A stretch of DNA of 64,000 nt from Clostridiales bacterium (lineage in GTDB: Bacteria; Bacillota; Clostridia; Saccharofermentanales; Saccharofermentanaceae): contig JAFWDK010000019.1 of NCBI GenBank assembly GCA_017513085.1, positions 1 to 64,000 on the forward strand. Direction: 5' to 3'. The translations under genes were made by a program, and so were the position numbers. Below are positions 44,421 to 51,761 of this stretch, piece by piece. Numbering within the stretch: position 1 is the stretch's first letter; every line of letters begins with the position of its first letter. Below the pieces are notes generated by a model. That model was not told the origin of the DNA and searched no databases. It saw only the letters and a program-made list of their open reading frames with translations.

Positions 44421-44882
44421 TCAAAAATGTATCGTTCGTTGTGCCTTGGATATCTTCTCCCATGTGATCTCGATCTTCTCCTGACCGACCGTTAGGATCA
44501 GTTTCTCCTCATCTGCACTATCGATGATCCCTTCAAGATGTTTTACGCCGTTTATCGGTGCGAACAGAGATACTTCGATTTCTTCCCCCTGGTGTCGGAG
44601 ATAGTCCGCAAGACATGTAAAAGGTCTTGTCGCTCCCGGTGAGGAAACCTCAAAGTAATCCGGATCCGCATGGAGTTTTCCGTCCAGTGCTTCATCCAAA
44701 GCCCGGCTCACCGTCTCGCAATCTTCGATCCCGATGCCGCCTCGCTTATCGATGAACATCCGGAGAAAGTAATATTGGCCCTCTTTCTTGTACTCGCAAT
44801 CCACAAGATCAAAACCCAGTTTTTTTACAATAGGTTCTGCGATCTCAAACGCTTCTTGCGCCACTTTCGATCTTGCCGCCAT
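44421..44882 (-). CDS. rimP: Ribosome maturation factor RimP
   Basis: A 153-residue 30S assembly factor. GFDLVDCEYKKEGQYYFLRM, FIDKRGGIGIEDCETVSRAL and FEVSSPGATRPF are RimP motifs. GGAGGG lies 5 bp before the ATG at 44882. First gene of the rimP-nusA-ylxR-ylxQ-infB-rbfA operon. Confidence 0.95.
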   Translation of the reverse strand: MAARSKVAQEAFEIAEPIVKKLGFDLVDCEYKKEGQYYFLRMFIDKRGGIGIEDCETVSRALDEALDGKLHADPDYFEVSSPGATRPFTCLADYLRHQGEEIEVSLFAPINGVKHLEGIIDSADEEKLILTVGQEKIEITWEKISKAQRTIHF

Positions 44883-44900
44883 ATACCCTCCGCATTTCCG

Positions 44901-44931
44901 ATAAACAAAAGAGTGGGCCACGACCCACTCT
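44901..44931 (-). terminator. Hairpin in rimP leader, possible attenuator
   Basis: Eight-bp stem AGAGTGGG and CCCACTCT with a 6-nt loop, followed on the minus strand by TTTTGTTTA. It lies between the promoter at 44959 and rimP, so it could attenuate the operon. No alternative antiterminator structure was worked out. Confidence 0.6.
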
Positions 44932-44958
44932 ACTTAAAAAACCTCTAGTAACACAGAT

Positions 44959-44987
44959 ATACTATCACTTATTATTTCAACTGGCAA
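44959..44987 (-). promoter_or_regulatory. Promoter of rimP-nusA-infB operon
   Basis: TTGCCA (44987-44982) and TAGTAT (44964-44959) on the minus strand are 17 bp apart, about 80 bp before rimP. The rest of the gap up to 45127 is AT-rich with no gene. Confidence 0.6.
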
Positions 44988-45127
44988 GTTTTTTTCGTAA
45001 ACCGATTCAAAAGAACTGCAATTTCTAGCTTTTTCCTGTTTCCGACGCCGCAAACCTTGTCAAATCAGTCTTCCCGGCACTTTGTTTTATTTACACAATT
45101 TTAACTAACTTTTTCTTCAAAATGCTA

Positions 45128-45156
45128 TTCAAATTATCCAAGTTATCATGTAGAAT
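45128..45156 (+). promoter_or_regulatory. Promoter of small P-loop gene
   Basis: TTCAAA (45128-45133) and TAGAAT (45151-45156) are spaced by 17 bp, about 55 bp before the gene at 45212. It diverges from the rimP promoter. Confidence 0.5.
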
Positions 45157-45211
45157 AGAATTAATCCAAATTAATCCGTTGGATAATCAACAAAACAAGG
45201 AGATGATGCCA

Positions 45212-45616
45212 ATGATAAAGGTAATTGCAGGAGAAAAGGGAACAGGAAAGACAGCTCAGCTCGTAGAGGACATTAACGAGCAGGCTACCACGGACAACAA
45301 TATCGTATGCATCCAGCGTGGACACCGCCTCGACCGTCTTTTGAAATACAGAGTCCGTCTTGTGGACCTTGATGAGTATCCGGTTGAAGGTTTTGAACAA
45401 TTCTTAAGTTTTGTAGCCGGCATATGTGCCAAAGACTACGACGTTACACACATCTATGTGGACAGCATTTTGAAAATTACAGGCGAGACTGATTTTGAGA
45501 GATTCGGAGCTTTCCTTGATAAACTCAATTCTTTCCTCGGAGAAAAGATCACAGCGACAATTATCTGCAGCCGCGCGGCTGATGTTCTCCCTGAGAGCGT
45601 TACCAAGTACTGCTGA
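45212..45616 (+). CDS. Small P-loop protein of unknown function
   Basis: A 134-residue soluble protein with Walker A GEKGTGKT at its very start, a central VTHIYVDSILKI (possible Walker B strand) and TATIICSRAADVLP near the end. Relatives in Clostridia are often misnamed twitching motility protein PilT; it is far too short for PilT. The ATG at 45212 lies 6 bp after the end of AAGGAG; two earlier Met codons sit too close to that SD. It stands alone between divergent rimP and a terminator. Confidence 0.65.
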   Translation: MIKVIAGEKGTGKTAQLVEDINEQATTDNNIVCIQRGHRLDRLLKYRVRLVDLDEYPVEGFEQFLSFVAGICAKDYDVTHIYVDSILKITGETDFERFGAFLDKLNSFLGEKITATIICSRAADVLPESVTKYC

Positions 45617-45656
45617 GAAATATAAACAGCGCATCCAAAACTTAATAGATAAAGCA

Positions 45657-45686
45657 AAGAGGTTGTCTCACACGAGGCAACCTCTT
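45657..45686. terminator. Terminator between convergent genes
   Basis: Nine-bp perfect stem AAGAGGTTG and CAACCTCTT with a 12-nt loop. The minus strand continues TTGCTTTA and the plus strand CTCATC, so it probably ends both the P-loop gene and the lipoprotein gene. Confidence 0.7.
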
Positions 45687-45707
45687 CTCATCTGATTCGT
45701 TTTGGGG

Positions 45708-46193
45708 TTACAGAGAAAACTCAACAGCAACCCGATATGTTTTTCTCTCTGTGACTTCAACATCTTCATAGGTAAACAAGTTCACAGCCTGCGCAAACCG
45801 ATAATGACCGGAAGGTAATTTCCCGTACATCTCCGTAGTATCGAAAGTATGGACATCCTCACCGTTTTGCCACAAGCTCTTCCCACTCCCCATAAATGTC
45901 AGTTGCGGCGGTACAGTATACCATTCACCCTTATACTCGTATTCGATCGAGAATTGTTCACTATACGCACACTCCTTATCCGAGAGGTTCTTCAACCTTA
46001 CTTCCAGAGTCTGTCCCTCTTGCGATACCAGTTGATACTCCAGTGAGATGTCTTCCGCAGGAACGATCCATAACCTGGACTTTTCAGGATACGGATTCCC
46101 TTTGTTCCGGCAACCAGCGAAAGAAAAACTCACCGCCAAAATCAAAAAGTTTACAAATACTCTCACATTTGATATTCGGTTTGAAGTATTCAT
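45708..46193 (-). CDS. Lipoprotein with Ig-like domain
   Basis: A 161-residue exported protein. The signal peptide (VFVNFLILAVSFSFAGC) ends in a lipobox SFAG-C. The rest (SLEYQLVSQEGQTLEVRLKN, QFSIEYEYKGEWYTVPPQ, YGKLPSGHYRFAQAVN) looks like the Ig-like beta-sandwich common in Firmicute lipoproteins with a GKLPxGxYR motif. The start at 46193 gives a normal signal peptide; the frame is open to 46238, but that would overlap the upstream gene. Ligand unknown. Confidence 0.6.
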   Translation of the reverse strand: MNTSNRISNVRVFVNFLILAVSFSFAGCRNKGNPYPEKSRLWIVPAEDISLEYQLVSQEGQTLEVRLKNLSDKECAYSEQFSIEYEYKGEWYTVPPQLTFMGSGKSLWQNGEDVHTFDTTEMYGKLPSGHYRFAQAVNLFTYEDVEVTERKTYRVAVEFSL

Positions 46194-46212
46194 CAGTATC
46201 ACCATTCTTTCA

Positions 46213-47544
46213 TTACTCACAGACTTCATATTTTTCATAGAGCGTCAGTAGCGTCTGATAAAAAAGATCTTCTGCTGTTTCTAGTTCAGAAACACAAACA
46301 CCGCTAAAAGCGAAACTCTTATTTCCTGCATCTTTAGGAATCGGAATCCCCTGACAGGTTCCGATAATAAACAACGCCAAGAAAGATGTGATCATGAATT
46401 TCGAACATCTGCCAAAGTCTAGTTCTCTCCACAGAAAGTCCATCGGCGGCTCTAGTAGATTAGAGTATTTCTCATCATCTCTGTAATAAACATATTCATC
46501 AATAAGTCCTGCAACATCGAATTCATAGTTTTGGGAGAAATTCTTCATGGTCGGAGTAATAATTTTAGGCACTAAAAACCGTCGTGTAAAATCACTGACA
46601 TGTCTCCCGCCATACTCGAGCAATCCGGGAAAATACTGTGAAAAAGAATACTGATAACTTTCAGATCCTAGTCCATAATTTACGTAATCCATTTTAAACA
46701 TATCAAGATACTTATCCCACCAACGCTCTCCTGAAACCTTCATCTTATCAACTTCACTTATTTCGAGAATCCTGTTTCTTGTACTGTTCGTCTGCTCACA
46801 GAATTCATTATATATATCCCTGTGATGAACTCTGGCAGGATTTGTGATAAAGGCAACCTGGCATAAAGCGATATACTCTTTTTCTTCCGCATATTTTCGA
46901 CAAAAAGAAAGCGCCTCCTGTTCTGTTCGCTCTTTCAACTGGTCTGTTTCTCTCGATTGATAATCAAAACGAGAATACCCAAGTTCCTGTTTTGAATCCT
47001 TGATCTCCTCTTTAAATACTTTTTTCCCCTTAACTGGTTTTTCACCCTTTTTTACCCTTTCGAGATACTCCATCGTTAGTTTCTTCGCCGATCCTCCGAT
47101 GTTATTTTTCGTGTTCTTCAATGCATATAAGAAAATGCCAGCAAGAAAACTTGAAAGATCAACCTCATCCGATAAGTCAGCCTTACATATCCCATTCACC
47201 ACATCAACAACCGTCTCATCAGCGATTTCTTGCGTTTCCTGTATCATCAGAATCAGCGTATCCCTAACATTATTTCTTTCATTCTCTTTAATCAACACAA
47301 CAACCTGATTACGAAAATACTCTGCGATAGTTTTATAATCGTCCACAGAAAGGTTTCCTAAGGCATCCATTAAATACCCCGAAGGATTCTTCGAACCTCT
47401 GGCAATATTGGATGCTGCTTCATTACTAACCTCTTCGCAACCCTTATCTATGCTTCGAAAAATAGTCTCAACAATCTTCGCCTGTTTCGTTCCTTCATTC
47501 TTACATTCAACAACTGCACTGATGATGCAACCTATGCAAAACAT
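46213..47544 (-). CDS. Unrecognised 443-residue protein
   Basis: I do not recognise this protein. It begins MFCIGCIISAVVECKNE, has a helical N-terminal half (SNEAASNIARGSKNPSGYLM, VDLSSFLAGIFLYALKNT), a Lys-rich linker (KKGEKPVKGKKVFKEEIKDS) and a helical C-terminal half with ALCQVAFITNPARVHHRDIY. No signal peptide or catalytic motif is evident. The domain plan recalls associated proteins of multi-part conflict systems such as ABC-three-component sets, but this is weak. GGAGG lies before the ATG at 47544. It is more AT-rich than core genes. Confidence 0.5.
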   Translation of the reverse strand: MFCIGCIISAVVECKNEGTKQAKIVETIFRSIDKGCEEVSNEAASNIARGSKNPSGYLMDALGNLSVDDYKTIAEYFRNQVVVLIKENERNNVRDTLILMIQETQEIADETVVDVVNGICKADLSDEVDLSSFLAGIFLYALKNTKNNIGGSAKKLTMEYLERVKKGEKPVKGKKVFKEEIKDSKQELGYSRFDYQSRETDQLKERTEQEALSFCRKYAEEKEYIALCQVAFITNPARVHHRDIYNEFCEQTNSTRNRILEISEVDKMKVSGERWWDKYLDMFKMDYVNYGLGSESYQYSFSQYFPGLLEYGGRHVSDFTRRFLVPKIITPTMKNFSQNYEFDVAGLIDEYVYYRDDEKYSNLLEPPMDFLWRELDFGRCSKFMITSFLALFIIGTCQGIPIPKDAGNKSFAFSGVCVSELETAEDLFYQTLLTLYEKYEVCE

Positions 47545-47558
47545 ACTTCCTCCGTTTC

Positions 47559-47590
47559 GGGCAACTTCTGGGCAACTTCTGGGCAACTCG
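47559..47590. repeat. Short 11-bp tandem repeat
   Basis: GGGCAACTTCT occurs twice in tandem (47559-47569, 47570-47580), then a partial third copy (GGGCAACT). It lies just upstream of the 443-residue gene, in its 5' region. Confidence 0.7.
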
Positions 47591-47750
47591 CAGCCATGCC
47601 CATAATACCACAACTCCGCTATAGTAGGTAGTGTCAGAGAAACAACGACTGATCATCGATGTCCCGATTTCTCAGGCATTAACAGAAATCTGTGATTCCG
47701 CTATCGGGAAGTGGCATCACCTTCAAATCCAAAATGAAGGAGGAATCACA

Positions 47751-48485
47751 ATGATTCAAAATAATTTCAATGAACCCATCCGCAGTGGGTGCGCAGACAT
47801 GTGGAATGCCGTTATGGTTCGCGGTGCCGAATTTGTCTTAGGATCAGATATTCCTATCTGTCCCTGCACCGCTAAAGGCATACCCAAGAAACTGATATCT
47901 TATGTAGAAGCCAAACATATTCATAAGATAAACCTCAAGTCTAATCCTGATTATCACATTGATGCCTATGTGCATTTTTATGTTGATGATCAGAAGTTTG
48001 ACGGTCCCAGAAGCAGTATATGGCTTTATCCCTATGAAGCGTTGGAAGTTTTTCGCCATTTTGCCGGTGTGATCACTGTAGACTTTTCAACCAATGCGGA
48101 CTTTCCTGATCCGATCAAGCGGTATAACACATATCGCATGAGGGCTTTGGGTTTCTGGCTTGGATCACAGGGAATCTCTGTCATCAATAATGTCCGTTGG
48201 GGCACCGAAGAAACTTGGGATTACTGTTTCGATGGCATTCCTTATAACAGCATTATTGCTATCGGAACCGTAGCAAGTGGAATTAGAAAATTAGAGAATC
48301 GATCCGACTTTGAAAGAGGACTTTTCAAAATGGTCGAAGTGCTTAATCCTCATACTATCATCATTTATGGTTCGGCTAATTATGTTTGCTTCAAAACGCT
48401 TATTAATATGGGGATTCGGATTATTTCTTTTCCCAGTGATACAAGTCTCTCTTTCGTATCCAAGAAAGGAGGTCCCAATGTCTAA
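47751..48485 (+). CDS. DUF4417 family protein
   Basis: A 244-residue protein resembling DUF4417, a family often on phages and mobile elements. NAVMVRGAEFVLGSDIPICP near the start, FDGPRSSIWLYPYEALEVFR, VDFSTNADFPDPIKRYNTYR, GISVINNVRWGTEETWDYCF and LNPHTIIIYGSANYVCFKTL near the end. Function unknown. AAGGAGG lies before the ATG at 47751; the frame stays open upstream to 47631 but without an SD. It overlaps the next gene by 8 bp, so it is part of the three-gene cassette. Confidence 0.65.
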   Translation: MIQNNFNEPIRSGCADMWNAVMVRGAEFVLGSDIPICPCTAKGIPKKLISYVEAKHIHKINLKSNPDYHIDAYVHFYVDDQKFDGPRSSIWLYPYEALEVFRHFAGVITVDFSTNADFPDPIKRYNTYRMRALGFWLGSQGISVINNVRWGTEETWDYCFDGIPYNSIIAIGTVASGIRKLENRSDFERGLFKMVEVLNPHTIIIYGSANYVCFKTLINMGIRIISFPSDTSLSFVSKKGGPNV

Positions 48486-49029
48486 ACCATGTAGCGGTCA
48501 TTTCAGCGGAACGACTGGTAGCAGAAACGCTTCAAAAAATCTTTCGCGTAATACCGACAGTAATGATATAATCTCTCCGAAGGGTCTTGATTTAAGAGAG
48601 CACCCTACGAAGTACAAGCAAATGAGTTCCAAAAAACTCAAAGCTCTCCGTGAAAAGGAAGCTAATCGCACCCTGACAAAAGAGGAATACAAACATAAAG
48701 AGTGGCAGCGTCGCTTAACAGCTCGTCGTAAAGAGGCCATTACACAGTTTTGGAAAAAAGAGCGTAGACTCATCAAGCTTAATCTTCCAACCACCCGCAA
48801 CTGGAGTGCAGCTCAACGACAGGAAATACTGTCTGGTAAGCAGCCAAAATATAAAGGCAAAACAATGGCTAGTCACAACATGTATAGCGTCGCAAAGTAC
48901 CCTCACCTGGCAAATCGCAAGGAACTGATATATCCCGTCACATTCTATGAACACGTATATGGATGGCATGGCGGTAATACCAAAAACAGTTTGCCGGGTA
49001 TTCCAATCAAAATGGTCAAAGAATTCTAG
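48478..49029 (+). CDS. Putative nuclease toxin (HNH/GH-E-like)
   Basis: A 183-residue protein with a basic, helical middle and a C-terminal region SHNMYSVAKYPHLANRKELI then YPVTFYEHVYGWHGGNT. The layout of paired His, YPHLAN, IYPVT, E-H and HGGN recalls GH-E/HNH-type toxin domains of polymorphic toxins. The N-terminus (CSGHFSGTTGSRNASKN) resembles pre-toxin linkers, yet no signal peptide or delivery domain is present. AAAGGAGG lies before the ATG at 48478, overlapping the DUF4417 stop. The next gene is a likely immunity partner. Confidence 0.55.
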   Translation: MSKPCSGHFSGTTGSRNASKNLSRNTDSNDIISPKGLDLREHPTKYKQMSSKKLKALREKEANRTLTKEEYKHKEWQRRLTARRKEAITQFWKKERRLIKLNLPTTRNWSAAQRQEILSGKQPKYKGKTMASHNMYSVAKYPHLANRKELIYPVTFYEHVYGWHGGNTKNSLPGIPIKMVKEF

Positions 49030-49040
49030 GAGGAAACAAG

Positions 49041-49400
49041 ATGAATAATTATCCCGAAGACAGAATCGGATTAGTCATCAAATCTGCCGATTCAATCGCA
49101 AAATGTATATCAATCATCCGCAAATACAACCCGATTTCTATATCAGAGATTAAAACTGCTATAGAAAGCAAAGCCTTTGTTTTTGATTGTGATTATACCA
49201 ACGACTCAGCTGTTCGGAAAATACGTCGTTGCTACGATGAGCTTGTAAAAACCGGAGCCACTGTAGAAATATACGAAGACGGAGATCTGACAACCCGAGA
49301 ATTCATCTCCAATCTGTTGAATACCTATCGAGAAATAGATCAGGAAATCCAGAATCAGATCGATGCAGAAGTTGCTACCGAAGGTGGCGATGAAGAATAG
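49041..49400 (+). CDS. L7/L12 C-terminal-like protein, likely immunity
   Basis: A 119-residue acidic protein. IGLVIKSADSIAKCISIIRK, ISISEIKTAIES and YDELVKTGATVEIYEDG follow the strand-helix-helix plan of the ribosomal L7/L12 C-terminal domain, a fold reused in small accessory proteins. It ends with an acidic tail. Position 11 bp after the toxin-like gene, opposite net charge and the shared terminator at 49430 suggest an immunity or antitoxin role. Ribosomal function is unlikely. Confidence 0.5.
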   Translation: MNNYPEDRIGLVIKSADSIAKCISIIRKYNPISISEIKTAIESKAFVFDCDYTNDSAVRKIRRCYDELVKTGATVEIYEDGDLTTREFISNLLNTYREIDQEIQNQIDAEVATEGGDEE

Positions 49401-49429
49401 CTTTCTCTGTCACATCAACCCTCTAATAA

Positions 49430-49464
49430 AACCTCTCCGTTTCCTCAGAAGCGGAGAGGTTTTT
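49430..49464. terminator. Strong bidirectional terminator
   Basis: Ten-bp stem AACCTCTCCG and CGGAGAGGTT with a 12-nt loop, then TTTGATTT on the plus strand; the minus strand also continues with T's. It ends the toxin cassette and may serve thrS, whose stop is at 49592. Confidence 0.85.
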
Positions 49465-49591
49465 GATTTGTCATAATAAAAATATTTCGGCTTATCAGTC
49501 CTTATACTCAGATAGAAACGTCCGACAAAAGGGCCTCTTCATTGTGAACTGACAGCTACTTCTCGATTCTTTAGCCGTCTCTTCAGTCAGA

Positions 49592-51355
49592 TCAACCCTT
49601 CGACACAAGATCCACAAACGAAGCGATCTCAAATTCGCCCAGATCCTGCTTTTCTTCTTCCGCATCGCGGCTTCGGACCGACATGGAGTGATTCTTCATC
49701 TCCTTCTCCCCAACCACGATAATGTACGGCACCTTTTCCATTCTCGCCGCGCGGATCTTATAGCCCAGTTTCTCGTCGGATTCATCCAGCTCCACACGTA
49801 CATCCTGTTCACTCAGTTCCGCGGCCAAAGCACTTGCATATTCCAGATACTTGTCCGATACCGGTAAGATCTTCGCCTGTACCGGCGACAGCCACACCGG
49901 AAATTTTCCGGCATAGTGCTCGATCAGGATACCAAGGAAACGGTCAATACTTCCGAATACCACACGATGCAGCATGATCGGCCGGTGCTTCTCACCATCT
50001 TGTCCGAAGTAATCGAGGTCAAATCTCTGTGGCAGCTGGAAATCCAGCTGGATCGTGCCGCACTGCCACATTCTTCCGATGGAATCCTTGATATGGAAGT
50101 CCAGCTTCGGTCCGTAAAAAGCACCGTCGCCTTCGTTGATCGCATAGGGTTTTCCGACACCTTCCACCGCAGATTTAAGTGAGTTGATCGCCAGTTCCCA
50201 CTCTTCATCACTGCCGATGGAATTCTCCGGTCTCGTGGACAATTCGATCTCATACTTGAAGCCGAATCTCTCGTAGAACTCATCGATCAACCGCATGACA
50301 CCCTGGATCTCCGATTCCACCTGATCTTCGCGCATGAAGATATGGGCATCATCCTGCGTGAAACATCTTGCCCGCATCAGACCATGGAGCGTACCGGATT
50401 TCTCCGCACGGTGCACGATCCCCAGTTCTCCGACACGCATCGGAAATTCCCTGTAGGAATGCGGCTTGGATTTATACACCAGCATACCGCCCGGACAGTT
50501 CATCGGCTTGATTGCATAATCCGTATCATCCACACTCGTCGTATACATATTCTCTCTGTAGTGATCCCAGTGACCGGACTTTTCCCACAGCGTTCTCATC
50601 AGCATGATCGGCGTACTGATCTCCTGATAGCCTTCTCTTCTATGGATCTTTCTCCAGTAGTCGATCAGAATGTTTTTCATCATGAGTCCCTTCGGAAAAT
50701 AAAACGGCAGTCCCGGTCCCTCATCCATCAGCGCGAAAAGCTCCAGTTCTTTTCCCAGCTTTCTGTGATCTCTGGCACGTGCCTCTTCAAGCTGATGCAG
50801 GTACTCTTCCAGCATAGATGCCTTTGGAAAAGAGATTCCGTAGATCCTCGTGAGCATCGGGTTATGCTCATCACCACGCCAGTATGCGCCGGCTACCGAT
50901 AGAAGCTTGATTGCTTTAATGTGGCTGATGTTCACGATATGCGGTCCGGCGCAGAACTCCGCATAGTCGCCCTGCTTGTAGAACGTAATGTGTGCATCGT
51001 CCGGCATCTCCCGGATCAGCTCCATCTTGAACGACTCGTTTCTCTCCTCCATATAGGCGTACGCTTCGTCTTTACTTACCTCGTACACCTGAAGAGAAAG
51101 TGACTCTTTCACGATTTCCTTCATCTTCTCTTCCACCGCCCGAAGATGCTCATCGGAAAAAGCAAAACCGAAATCGAAGTCATAGTAGAACCCGTTCTCG
51201 ATCGCCGGACCGATCGCGCATTTCGCATCCGGATACAGACGTTTCACCGCCTGCGCCAGAACATGTGCGCTCGTGTGCCAGAAAGCCTTCTTTCCTTCTT
51301 TGCTTTCAAATGCTGCTTCCAAAACCTGTTGATCATTTCTTAAAATCTTCATCAT
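49592..51355 (-). CDS. thrS: Threonyl-tRNA synthetase lacking TGS domain
   Basis: A 587-residue ThrRS. It starts almost directly with the editing domain (HTSAHVLAQAVKRLYPDAKC, IGPAIENGFYYDFD, FCAGPH), so the N-terminal TGS domain of about 60 residues in standard 640-residue ThrRS is missing. The class II catalytic core (YAIKPMNCPGGMLVY, SGTLHGLMRARCFTQDDAHI, LHRVVFGSIDRFLGILIEHY) and anticodon-binding domain are intact. AGGAGG lies before the ATG at 51355; the frame is open further upstream but that part is the T-box leader. A T-box RNA and promoter precede it. Confidence 0.96.
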   Translation of the reverse strand: MMKILRNDQQVLEAAFESKEGKKAFWHTSAHVLAQAVKRLYPDAKCAIGPAIENGFYYDFDFGFAFSDEHLRAVEEKMKEIVKESLSLQVYEVSKDEAYAYMEERNESFKMELIREMPDDAHITFYKQGDYAEFCAGPHIVNISHIKAIKLLSVAGAYWRGDEHNPMLTRIYGISFPKASMLEEYLHQLEEARARDHRKLGKELELFALMDEGPGLPFYFPKGLMMKNILIDYWRKIHRREGYQEISTPIMLMRTLWEKSGHWDHYRENMYTTSVDDTDYAIKPMNCPGGMLVYKSKPHSYREFPMRVGELGIVHRAEKSGTLHGLMRARCFTQDDAHIFMREDQVESEIQGVMRLIDEFYERFGFKYEIELSTRPENSIGSDEEWELAINSLKSAVEGVGKPYAINEGDGAFYGPKLDFHIKDSIGRMWQCGTIQLDFQLPQRFDLDYFGQDGEKHRPIMLHRVVFGSIDRFLGILIEHYAGKFPVWLSPVQAKILPVSDKYLEYASALAAELSEQDVRVELDESDEKLGYKIRAARMEKVPYIIVVGEKEMKNHSMSVRSRDAEEEKQDLGEFEIASFVDLVSKG

Positions 51356-51404
51356 GTGTTGCCTCCTTTTGCAATAAATCAATAGGTGTATATTCGCAAC
51401 AACA

Positions 51405-51650
51405 TAAGAAAAGCACCCCAAAGATCGAATAGATCTTAAGGGTGCTATATGCACGGTTCCACCTTAACTTTTCACTTCAGATTCCAACAAATCCTAGCCT
51501 TTAACGCAGACATACGGTAACACTTACTCATTGTTCAGCATTACAGCTCGGGAATGGTTTTCGTCCGCTATCCTCATAAGTGACTTCCACCAAATGTCAC
51601 TCTCTCTGGCTGATTCACCACGGACTACTCTTTTCCGTCAATGCTTTTCT
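51405..51650 (-). promoter_or_regulatory. T-box riboswitch of thrS
   Basis: The minus-strand leader contains the T-box AAGGTGGAACCGTGC (51465-51451), close to consensus AGGGTGGNACCGCG. A terminator follows: AGCACCC (51446-51440) pairs with GGGTGCT (51418-51412), then TTTTCTTATG. A stem I region with AGTAGTCC and a possible specifier ACC at 51558-51556 (in GAAAACCATT), a Thr codon followed by A, lies upstream. Uncharged tRNA-Thr should stabilise the antiterminator. Confidence 0.85.
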
Positions 51651-51665
51651 TATGTTATTAGGCTG

Positions 51666-51695
51666 ATAGTAGCAAAGACACAAGAACCTTGTCAA
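51666..51695 (-). promoter_or_regulatory. Promoter of thrS T-box transcript
   Basis: TTGACA (51695-51690) and TACTAT (51671-51666) on the minus strand are spaced by 18 bp. Transcription would start near 51659 and run through the T-box. Confidence 0.65.
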
Positions 51696-51704
51696 GCCAT
51701 GATG

Positions 51705-51740
51705 TCAAAAAAGAAGGCGTGACCGAAGTCACGCCTTCTT
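51705..51740 (-). terminator. UUCG-loop terminator after SPFH gene
   Basis: On the minus strand a perfect 13-bp stem (AAGAAGGCGTGAC and GTCACGCCTTCTT) with a TTCG tetraloop is followed by a run of T's (TTCTTTTTTTGAC). A very strong terminator 22 bp after the SPFH gene stop. Confidence 0.92.
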
Positions 51741-51761
51741 GATCGTTTTTGTTTAAGAGGA

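Noticed and set aside
41134..44467. Long plus-strand frames opposite infB and nusA
   Set aside because: Antisense shadows; Leu/Phe/Arg-rich runs mirror the Lys/Glu-rich coding strand.
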